From: a virus
Virus record (IMG/VR): IMGVR_UViG_3300032315_001657
Span: 1-64,000 of that record
Length of the DNA stretch: 64,000 nt
Strand: one strand, 5' to 3'
The notes under the pieces: generated by a model
The model's input: the letters and a program-made list of their open reading frames with translations, nothing else
What the model was told of the DNA's origin: nothing
The model's database searches: none
Shown: positions 6,695 to 11,945 of the stretch, piece by piece
Position numbering within the stretch: the first letter of the stretch is position 1
Layout: each line of letters starts with the position of its first letter
Position numbers and translations under genes: made by a program

Positions 6695-6704
6695 AAAGGA
6701 GGTG
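6695..6704 (+). promoter_or_regulatory. Strong Shine-Dalgarno AAAGGAGGTG
   Basis: One of very few clear Shine-Dalgarno sequences in the window, 9 bases before ATG 6714. It decides the start: the in-frame GTG at 6702 lies inside it and is unlikely to be used. Confidence 0.7.
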
Positions 6705-6713
6705 AAATTAAAA

Positions 6714-7070
6714 ATGAACGAAACAAACACAATTAAAATCGAACGTAAGGCCGACGGTACTGTTGGTCGTGTTAAAGAAGGTAAGCGTCGTGGGCGTCCG
6801 GCTGGTTCCGGTAACCCGACTCTTAAGCTGGTCTGTCAGGTCACGAGCAAATCTCGCGCCACCAACCAGAACTACCTTAACGCTAAAGCCGCTCGCTTGG
6901 GAGTTTCTGTTGATGAAATTATCAACAATTATGTTTCCAAGGAAGGCCTTAAGCAGCTGCAAAACGATCAGACGATTGCTACCGATCGTAAGGAGCAATT
7001 GATCCGAGTCAATGGCGGTACCCGTCAGCGTACTGAGCAGACTGTGGAGCTTAAAAAGGCTGCTAAGTAA
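6714..7070 (+). CDS. AT-hook DNA-binding protein
   Basis: A 118-residue basic protein. Residues 24-31 read RRGRPAGS, the Gly-Arg-Pro core of an AT-hook that inserts in the minor groove of AT-rich DNA. The C-terminal part is helical (LGVSVDEIINNYVSKEGL). It has the strongest promoter/RBS pair in the window and a terminator directly after, so it forms a one-gene, highly expressed unit. Codon use is richer in G and C than its neighbours. It probably binds host or phage DNA early; no specific target is visible. Confidence 0.7.
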   Translation: MNETNTIKIERKADGTVGRVKEGKRRGRPAGSGNPTLKLVCQVTSKSRATNQNYLNAKAARLGVSVDEIINNYVSKEGLKQLQNDQTIATDRKEQLIRVNGGTRQRTEQTVELKKAAK

Positions 7071-7078
7071 TCATAGAG

Positions 7079-7112
7079 CCGGTGCTAGGCTAAACCCCTG
7101 CACCGGTTTTTC
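7079..7112 (+). terminator. Rho-independent terminator
   Basis: Stem CCGGTGC (7079-7085) with GCACCGG (7100-7106), 14-base loop, followed by TTTTTCT. It closes the AT-hook gene. Confidence 0.85.
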
Positions 7113-7122
7113 TAATTTTAAA

Positions 7123-7130
7123 ATAAATAA
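7123..7130 (+). promoter_or_regulatory. T4-late-like promoter box
   Basis: ATAAATAA, 10 bases before the ATG of the HNH gene at 7141. Confidence 0.35.
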
Positions 7131-7140
7131 TTTTCTAAAT

Positions 7141-7728
7141 ATGTCCGAAAAATTAAGTCGGAATACTGTATTAGTTCTCAATAAAAATTGGCAAGCTGTA
7201 GGGATTAAATCCCCAGCAGATACCTTTGCCATGCTTATGACTGATACAGCAACAGGTCTAGATATTAGAGGTACGGACTATATGGTACCACTTTGCTGGA
7301 ATGATTGGACGCAATTACCAATTAATGAAGAAGATGAGTTCGTACAAACAGTTAATTCTAAAATAAAAATTCCTAAAGTTATTATTTTAGCAAAGTTTGA
7401 TAGAGTACCAAAAAAACGACCTAGGTTTTCTCAAAAAAATGTTTGGATTAGAGATGGTTATACCTGTCAGTATACAGGGAAGAAGCTTAAACCCGGAGAG
7501 GGTAATATTGATCACATTGTTCCGAAATCTCGTGGAGGGATTACTGATTGGACAAATTGTGTACTAGCTTGTAAAAAAGTTAATGCTAAAAAAGCTGATG
7601 CTACACCTGAAGAGATAGGTCTTAGGTTGCTCAAAAAACCTGAACCTCCAAAAGAGCTTCCTATCTATCATTATATTACTAACAGACACAAGATAAAAGA
7701 GTGGGATATTTTTCTTGCAAAAAATTAA
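7141..7728 (+). CDS. HNH endonuclease
   Basis: A 195-residue protein with a classic HNH nuclease core in the C-terminal half: WIRDGYTCQYTG, then NIDHIVPKSRGG (about residues 123-134), then TDWTNCVLACKKVN. CQYTGK, DH, and the Asn and Lys of NCVLACKKVNAKK are the conserved elements; this branch is common as free-standing HNH genes in phages. ATG 7141 is chosen; the longer frame from 7012 runs through the previous gene and terminator. It is either a homing-type or a host-degrading nuclease. Confidence 0.85.
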   Translation: MSEKLSRNTVLVLNKNWQAVGIKSPADTFAMLMTDTATGLDIRGTDYMVPLCWNDWTQLPINEEDEFVQTVNSKIKIPKVIILAKFDRVPKKRPRFSQKNVWIRDGYTCQYTGKKLKPGEGNIDHIVPKSRGGITDWTNCVLACKKVNAKKADATPEEIGLRLLKKPEPPKELPIYHYITNRHKIKEWDIFLAKN

Positions 7729-7994
7729 TAAACTACCATAATTAATAGTATATTCAAAAATGAAGCATACAGATACACGCTTGAACATGGCTATTTCGGG
7801 TCTTTCCGGGACCTGGACACCATGTTCTATATAAGCGGGTATCATAATTTTTTAACTTGATAGACCCGCTGAACTCAATAAAATGAGCAGCGGGTTTTAA
7901 ATTCTAAAGGCCTTTTGGAAAGTGAGCCTGAATCACTGAAACAACCACCGTGAATCCGTGGGTACAGAAATGTAGAGGTGTAGGTTCATAAAAA
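7729..7994 (+). other. Non-coding gap before the tRNA array
   Basis: The stretch holds a terminator (7864-7898) and no convincing gene. A 24-codon frame at 7760-7834 is possible but unsupported. The 7908-7990 part has two short hairpins (GTGA/TCAC near 7922-7937 and CCAC/GTGG near 7949-7966), so it may be part of the tRNA precursor or a small structured RNA. I cannot identify it. Confidence 0.35.
7864..7898 (+). terminator. Rho-independent terminator
   Basis: Perfect stem ACCCGCTG (7864-7871) with CAGCGGGT (7888-7895), 16-base loop, then a short T run. It separates the HNH gene from the tRNA array. Confidence 0.7.
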
Positions 7995-8065
7995 GCGGAT
8001 GTGATGTAATGGTAGCCTGGAACCTTGCCAAGGTTTTCGCGAGGGTTCGATTCCCTCTATCCGCT
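7995..8065 (+). tRNA. tRNA-Gly (GCC)
   Basis: Full cloverleaf: acceptor GCGGATG/TATCCGC, anticodon loop TTGCCAA, T arm GAGGG-TTCGATT-CCCTC. No CCA encoded. First of the array. Confidence 0.93.
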
Positions 8066-8075
8066 CATTATTTTC

Positions 8076-8146
8076 GCCTGGTTAGTTTAATGGTAAAACG
8101 GTTGATTTGTAATCATCTGACGTCAGTTCGATTCTGTCACTGGGCT
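8076..8146 (+). tRNA. tRNA-Thr (TGT)
   Basis: Acceptor GCCTGGT/ACTGGGC, D loop with GG, anticodon loop TTTGTAA, T loop TTCGATT. One mismatch in the anticodon stem. No CCA encoded. Confidence 0.88.
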
Positions 8147-8155
8147 CTTTTTTAT

Positions 8156-8227
8156 GCACCAGAAGCTAAACGGCTAGGCATTGGTCTGCAAAACCTTTAT
8201 TAGTCAGTTCGACTCTGACCTGGTGCT
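8156..8227 (+). tRNA. tRNA-Cys (GCA)
   Basis: Acceptor GCACCAG/CTGGTGC, anticodon GCA in loop CTGCAAA, T loop TTCGACT. The anticodon stem is weak (three good pairs). CCA follows at 8228-8230. Confidence 0.83.
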
Positions 8228-8233
8228 CCATTT

Positions 8234-8304
8234 CCCTTCTTAGTATAGTAGCATTACAATCGGTTGATAACCGATAGAACAAGGGGCAGTACCTTGAGGA
8301 GGGA
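8234..8304 (+). tRNA. tRNA-Ile (GAT), non-canonical elbow
   Basis: Acceptor CCCTTCT/AGGAGGG, perfect anticodon stem ATCGG/CCGAT with loop TTGATAA, discriminator A and encoded CCA (8305-8307). The T stem CAAGG/CCTTG is perfect, but its loop is GGCAGTA instead of TTCRANN, and the D loop has no GG. The same T loop occurs in tRNA-Gly at 9103. Confidence 0.78.
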
Positions 8305-8314
8305 CCAATTTAAA

Positions 8315-8388
8315 CGGGATGTGGCTCAATTTGGTAGAGCATCTGCTTTGGGAGCAGAGGGTTGCAGGTTCAAATCCTGTCATCCCGA
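8315..8388 (+). tRNA. tRNA-Pro (TGG)
   Basis: Acceptor CGGGATG/CATCCCG, anticodon stem TCTGC/GCAGA with loop TTTGGGA, T arm GCAGG-TTCAAAT-CCTGT. Confidence 0.93.
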
Positions 8389-8398
8389 TACTTTAAAT

Positions 8399-8472
8399 GT
8401 TGCTCGTGGTGTAGCGGTCTAGCATTACTCACTGTGACTGAGTCGGGGCGGGTTCGAACCCCGTCGAGCAAC
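8399..8472 (+). tRNA. tRNA-His (GTG)
   Basis: Acceptor TTGCTCG/CGAGCAA with the His-specific extra G(-1) at 8399 opposite C73. Anticodon loop CTGTGAC on stem ACTCA/TGAGT; T loop TTCGAAC. Confidence 0.93.
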
Positions 8473-8479
8473 CCTTTTT

Positions 8480-8567
8480 GGGCTAATCTTGTCAATGGAG
8501 CCGACATTCCACTTTGTAAGAGGTGGTTGAGATTGGCCCTGGAGCGTCGCGGGTAAACTTGCTCCAT
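8480..8567 (+). ncRNA. Structured RNA of unknown type inside the tRNA array
   Basis: It fills the only irregular slot in the array. A nine-pair helix GGGCTAATC/GATTGGCCC (8480-8488 with 8531-8539, one G-T) encloses two hairpins: TGTC/GACA, and CCACTT/AGGTGG around TGTAAG. A separate hairpin GGAGC/GCTCC follows. Alternatively ATGGAGC (8495) pairs with GCTCCAT (8561-8567). No TTC T-loop and no clear 5-bp/7-base anticodon arm. It may be a degenerate tRNA or a stable RNA like T4 RNAs C and D. Confidence 0.4.
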
Positions 8568-8574
8568 AACTTTC

Positions 8575-8645
8575 GGGGAATTAGTTAAGTGGTATAACTC
8601 CTGATTTGCATTCAGGTGTCACCAGTTCGACTCTGGTATTCTCCA
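8575..8645 (+). tRNA. tRNA-Ala (TGC)
   Basis: Acceptor GGGGAAT/ATTCTCC, anticodon stem CCTGA/TCAGG with loop TTTGCAT, T loop TTCGACT. Confidence 0.92.
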
Positions 8646-8653
8646 AACTTTTA

Positions 8654-8735
8654 GCTCAATTGGCGTAATTGGCAGCCGCGCTAGACTTAGGATCTAGTTT
8701 CGTAAGAAGTGTGGGTTCGAGTCCCTCATTGAGCA
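8654..8735 (+). tRNA. tRNA-Leu (TAG)
   Basis: Acceptor GCTCAAT/ATTGAGC, anticodon stem CTAGA/TCTAG with loop CTTAGGA, long variable arm as expected for Leu, T loop TTCGAGT. Confidence 0.92.
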
Positions 8736-8737
8736 TT

Positions 8738-8824
8738 GGAAGTGTGGCTGAGCGGTCTATAGCAGAAGTTTACTAAACTTCCGAGGTTTAATAGCCTCCG
8801 TGGGTTCGAATCCTACCACTTCCG
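8738..8824 (+). tRNA. tRNA-Ser (ACT), unusual A34
   Basis: Acceptor GGAAGTG/CACTTCC, long variable arm GAGG...CCTC, T loop TTCGAAT, all Ser-like. The anticodon stem GAAGT/ACTTC holds loop TTACTAA, so the anticodon reads ACT rather than the usual GCT for AGY codons. Confidence 0.83.
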
Positions 8825-8842
8825 TTTTTAGAAAAATTTTAT

Positions 8843-8930
8843 GGGCAGATGGCTGAGCTGGTCTAAGGCGTCCGACTTGAAATCGGAAGTGGTTTTATCA
8901 CCACCGTGGGTTCGAATCCTACTCTGCCCG
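8843..8930 (+). tRNA. tRNA-Ser (TGA)
   Basis: Acceptor GGGCAGA/TCTGCCC, anticodon stem TCCGA/TCGGA with loop CTTGAAA, long variable arm, T loop TTCGAAT. CCA encoded (8931-8933). Confidence 0.93.
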
Positions 8931-8941
8931 CCATCTTTAAT

Positions 8942-9014
8942 TGCAGGGTCGACAAGTGGTTAAGTCAGTAGGCTCACAACCTACCATGCATGGGTTCAAA
9001 TCCCATCCCTGCTA
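8942..9014 (+). tRNA. tRNA-Val (CAC by anticodon)
   Basis: Anticodon stem GTAGG/CCTAC with loop CTCACAA; T arm ATGGG-TTCAAAT-CCCAT. The acceptor pairs GCAGGG/CCCTGC. Keeping T8 in place makes position 1:72 a T-T mismatch, or else the acceptor has six pairs. No CCA encoded. Confidence 0.8.
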
Positions 9015-9023
9015 TTTTTTAAT

Positions 9024-9094
9024 ACGTATATAGTGTAATGGTAGCACAATTCTCTCCAAAAGAATTTGTCAGGGTTCAAGTCCTTGTATACGTG
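9024..9094 (+). tRNA. tRNA-Trp (CCA)
   Basis: Acceptor ACGTATA/TATACGT, anticodon stem ATTCT/AGAAT with loop CTCCAAA, T loop TTCAAGT, discriminator G and encoded CCA (9095-9097). Confidence 0.93.
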
Positions 9095-9102
9095 CCATTT
9101 TC

Positions 9103-9173
9103 GCCGCAGTAACATAAAAGTAATGTGTTAGTCTTCCAAACTAAAGAACTCGGGGCAGTACCGTGCTGCGGCA
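9103..9173 (+). tRNA. tRNA-Gly (TCC), non-canonical elbow
   Basis: Perfect acceptor GCCGCAG/CTGCGGC, D stem ACAT/ATGT with loop AAAAGTA (no GG), perfect anticodon stem TTAGT/ACTAA with loop CTTCCAA. The T stem CTCGG/CCGTG has one mismatch and carries the loop GGCAGTA. Same altered elbow as tRNA-Ile at 8234. Confidence 0.78.
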
Positions 9174-9182
9174 TATTTTTAA

Positions 9183-9256
9183 GGAGTTGTAGCTCAGTTG
9201 GTTAGAGCATCTGACTGTCACTTAGAAGGTCGCGGGTTCGAGCCCCGTCAGCTCCG
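9183..9256 (+). tRNA. tRNA-Asp (GTC)
   Basis: Acceptor GGAGTTG/CAGCTCC, anticodon stem TCTGA/TTAGA with loop CTGTCAC, T loop TTCGAGC, discriminator G and encoded CCA (9257-9259). Confidence 0.93.
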
Positions 9257-9265
9257 CCATTTTTA

Positions 9266-9338
9266 GGACTGTAGCTCAGCGGAATTAGAGCATCTGAATA
9301 CGGATCAGAAGGTCAAAGGTTCAAATCCTTTCAGTCCT
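9266..9338 (+). tRNA. tRNA-Arg (ACG)
   Basis: Acceptor GGACTG/CAGTCC, anticodon stem TCTGA/TCAGA with loop ATACGGA, T loop TTCAAAT. A34 would need deamination to inosine by the host TadA. Confidence 0.9.
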
Positions 9339-9342
9339 ATAC

Positions 9343-9370
9343 TTGTTTTTTATAGTTCACTAGCTATAAT
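9343..9370 (+). promoter_or_regulatory. Strong sigma70-like promoter
   Basis: TTGTTT, 16-base spacer, perfect TATAAT. The -10 ends 6 bases before the ATG at 9377, so the bilin reductase transcript may start on the start codon. Confidence 0.65.
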
Positions 9371-9376
9371 AATGGT

Positions 9377-10024
9377 ATGAACTCACAAGAACAGATAAAA
9401 GATTATTTTGTCAAATTATCCGAAACTTTAAGCAAACATTTCGGATCTCATACTAATAAAGAGTTACCGTTTCAAAAATTAGAACACGAATGGTTAAATT
9501 ATTTTTATAACTCTACTACTTTTAGACACATACATCTTGAGTACTATAAAACTGATAAAATTTGTGCTCTGCATTTAACAGTGATGCCTACACCATCTTT
9601 TGATTACCCTATTCTTGGTTTTGATATGATTGCTCTTGGAGATAAAATTACTGGGCTATTTTTTGATATAACACCAACAATTACACAATGTGTAAATTTA
9701 TCTCAAAATTTAATTGATTTAAATAAAGATATAAAATCAGTAAAAAGACCGCTGCCTGAATGGGCTGATATTTTTAGTAATAACTTTGTATGTGTATCTC
9801 CTGATGTAGATGAACTTCCTGTTATATTTGATAATGTTGTTTCTTGTATAACTAAATATATATCTCACTCAAAATCATTAGTAACTAAAAACATTGAAAT
9901 ACAAAACAAATATTGTCAAGGGCAAAAGAAAAATCAAAAGACATTTAAAGCTTTAATAGCCGAAGTTGGTAAAGAAAATGCTCAATTGTTCTTTGATGAT
10001 TATCTTTTTCCAGAAATAAAATAA
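9377..10024 (+). CDS. Ferredoxin-dependent bilin reductase (PcyX/PebS-like)
   Basis: A 215-residue protein matching the FDBR family, which reduces biliverdin IX-alpha to phycobilins with electrons from ferredoxin. Visible family pattern: HIHLE (51-55), ALHLTVMPTPSFDYPILGFD (64-83) and LFFDITP (94-100). The Asp in GFDM (D83) matches the conserved catalytic Asp of PcyA. Cyanophage PebS and the shorter phage-borne PcyX are known viral members. No heme oxygenase lies in the window, so biliverdin must come from the host or another locus. It has its own strong promoter after the tRNA array. Confidence 0.8.
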   Translation: MNSQEQIKDYFVKLSETLSKHFGSHTNKELPFQKLEHEWLNYFYNSTTFRHIHLEYYKTDKICALHLTVMPTPSFDYPILGFDMIALGDKITGLFFDITPTITQCVNLSQNLIDLNKDIKSVKRPLPEWADIFSNNFVCVSPDVDELPVIFDNVVSCITKYISHSKSLVTKNIEIQNKYCQGQKKNQKTFKALIAEVGKENAQLFFDDYLFPEIK

Positions 10025-10037
10025 CCAAGCACATTAC

Positions 10038-10934
10038 ATGCTTAAAAAAATTAAATTAACATGTAATTGGTGTGATGATCAGTCTCTTTATGAGCGTTTT
10101 AAACGGGTTTATATTAGTAAGTTTAATGAAGATTCTGAATTTGAATTTACTAATTCAAATGAATATAATTTTTTAGTAATTATAAATTACTCTAGTTATG
10201 AAATAAATTTTCCTAAAGAAAGTACGTTGGGTATAATTTTAGAGCCAACCTGGAGACCCGAATTTGTTGAGTCGAAATGTTTAAAAGATCTGTGTCAACA
10301 TATTTTGTTTCATAAGCTACAAGAGGACTCTCAATTCATACAAATTTGTGGTTTGCTACCCTTTCATTTAGACTATAATGAAGGAGAAGATCTAGATTAT
10401 TATATCAATAGCTCTTTTTCAAACAGCAAAAACAAATTATGTAGTATCATAGTATCCCATTACGATGAAAATACTGCTCATAGCTATTTTAAACAATCGA
10501 AAGAATGTCTGTATTCTCAAAGAATGAATCTTGTTAGAAATATTTTGCAAACTGATTTAGATATTGATATCTACGGTAATTATTGGGAATATTCATCTAT
10601 TAAAGATCCAAGAATTAAGGGTAGTTTGTATAATAAAAAAGATGGTTTATTAAATTACAAATATTCAATCGCTATAGAGAACTGTATAGAAGAGGGATAC
10701 TTCACCGAAAAACTTACTGATTGTATTTTAACAGATACTATACCTATTTATTACGGTTGCCCGAACATTGAAAAATATTTTTCAGGTATACCGGTTCTAT
10801 CTAATTTAAATGATACAGATCTCATAAAAAAAGTAATCAATAGTAATACCTTTAAACCAATAAGAGATAAAAAAATATTAGCTACAAAATACAATCTGTA
10901 TAGTGCTATTATAAACTATTTTAAAAAAATATAA
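10038..10934 (+). CDS. Alpha-1,3-fucosyltransferase-like (GT10)
   Basis: A 298-residue protein. The C-terminal donor-binding signature of GT10 is clear: YKYSIAIENC (208-217), YFTEKL (221-226) and IPIYYG (235-240). GT10 enzymes move fucose from GDP-fucose to sugar acceptors. The N-terminal half is a divergent acceptor domain. It starts 13 bases after the bilin reductase and is probably co-transcribed. The likely role is decoration of a virion or host glycan, by inference. Confidence 0.85.
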   Translation: MLKKIKLTCNWCDDQSLYERFKRVYISKFNEDSEFEFTNSNEYNFLVIINYSSYEINFPKESTLGIILEPTWRPEFVESKCLKDLCQHILFHKLQEDSQFIQICGLLPFHLDYNEGEDLDYYINSSFSNSKNKLCSIIVSHYDENTAHSYFKQSKECLYSQRMNLVRNILQTDLDIDIYGNYWEYSSIKDPRIKGSLYNKKDGLLNYKYSIAIENCIEEGYFTEKLTDCILTDTIPIYYGCPNIEKYFSGIPVLSNLNDTDLIKKVINSNTFKPIRDKKILATKYNLYSAIINYFKKI

Positions 10935-10976
10935 AATTTGATAAATTAGTTATTTTTTGATATATATTAGAATAAT

Positions 10977-11945
10977 ATGTTTGTAAAACAGGCTTTAGAA
11001 AATGGTAGTAATTTGTACCCACTCTTTATTGATCCTGAACTTACATCGGGTACTGGTATAATGAACCCTTCGATCTTTGTTGATAAAGATCGCTTATTAC
11101 TAAATATTAGACATATAAATTATACCTTATTTCATTCAGAAAAAAAGGTAATAACTCACCCTTGGGGCCCAGTGCATTATGTACATCCGGAAAATGATAT
11201 GCATTTAACTACTGTTAACTATCTAGGGGTATTAAATGATGACTATACCTGGAAATATTATTCTCGGGTAGACACTTCCCTATTAGATAAAGAACCTATC
11301 TGGGAATTTATAGGTTTAGAAGACGGAAGAGTTGTCCGCTGGAACGATAAATTGTATTTAACAGGTGTTAGAAGAGACACTACAACTAACGGCCAGGGAC
11401 GAATGGAGTTATCAGAAATAGTAGAAGAAAATCAGACCTTTAAAGAAGTTTCTCGCAAAAGAATACCGGCTCCAGGAGATGATGGCTCGTATTGTGAAAA
11501 AAATTGGATGCCGGTGCTAGATAGACCCTTCGAGTATGTTAAGTGGTGTAACCCTACTCAAGTAGTTAGGGCCGGGTTAAATGATAATCCAACTATTGAA
11601 GTACATTTAGGGGAATATCAGTATCAAAATTGGGATTTTCGTGGTAGTTCTCAAATTGTGCCTTACAAAGATTATTATATTTGTATTGTACATACTTGTT
11701 ATCTTTATAAAAGTGCAACCGGGAGAAGGGATGCTAAATACCGGCATTTGTTTATAGTGTGGGACAAAAACTGGAATGTTATAAAGTATGGAGAACCCTT
11801 TTCTTTTTTAAACGGAGATATCGAATTTTGCTGCGGTATGTGTATTTGGAAGGATAAATTTTTAATTACTTTTGGTTTTCAAGACAATTCTTCATTTTTA
11901 TTAGAATGTCCAAAAGATTTTATAGAAGAGTTTTTATCGATATGA
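10977..11945 (+). CDS. GH130-like five-blade propeller (glycoside phosphorylase/hydrolase family)
   Basis: A 322-residue protein with beta-propeller features: MNPSIF near the start, then GLEDGRVV (113-120), the hallmark block of GH130 and related families, and NGDIEFCCGM near the end. GH130 enzymes phosphorolyse or hydrolyse beta-mannosides. The Asp after GLE is the usual catalytic position. The stop overlaps the next gene's ATG by 4 bases, so it is coupled to the large glycosyltransferase. Phage homologues could instead act as transferases. Confidence 0.7.
   Translation: MFVKQALENGSNLYPLFIDPELTSGTGIMNPSIFVDKDRLLLNIRHINYTLFHSEKKVITHPWGPVHYVHPENDMHLTTVNYLGVLNDDYTWKYYSRVDTSLLDKEPIWEFIGLEDGRVVRWNDKLYLTGVRRDTTTNGQGRMELSEIVEENQTFKEVSRKRIPAPGDDGSYCEKNWMPVLDRPFEYVKWCNPTQVVRAGLNDNPTIEVHLGEYQYQNWDFRGSSQIVPYKDYYICIVHTCYLYKSATGRRDAKYRHLFIVWDKNWNVIKYGEPFSFLNGDIEFCCGMCIWKDKFLITFGFQDNSSFLLECPKDFIEEFLSI

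Noticed and set aside
6234-7002. Frames overlapping the 5687 and AT-hook genes on both strands
   Set aside because: They lie wholly inside well-supported genes in other frames and show unnatural composition (long Leu, Ser or Val runs).
7760-7834. 24-codon frame MKHTDTRLNMAISG... before the tRNA array
   Set aside because: Very short, no ribosome binding site or promoter, and in a region followed by a terminator; not convincing as a gene.
7908-7990. Extra tRNA or tmRNA upstream of tRNA-Gly
   Set aside because: Two short hairpins are present, but no acceptor stem, anticodon arm or T loop could be formed.
8009-8567. Open frames on both strands through the tRNA array
   Set aside because: They run across several clear tRNA cloverleaves; the RNA genes explain the sequence.
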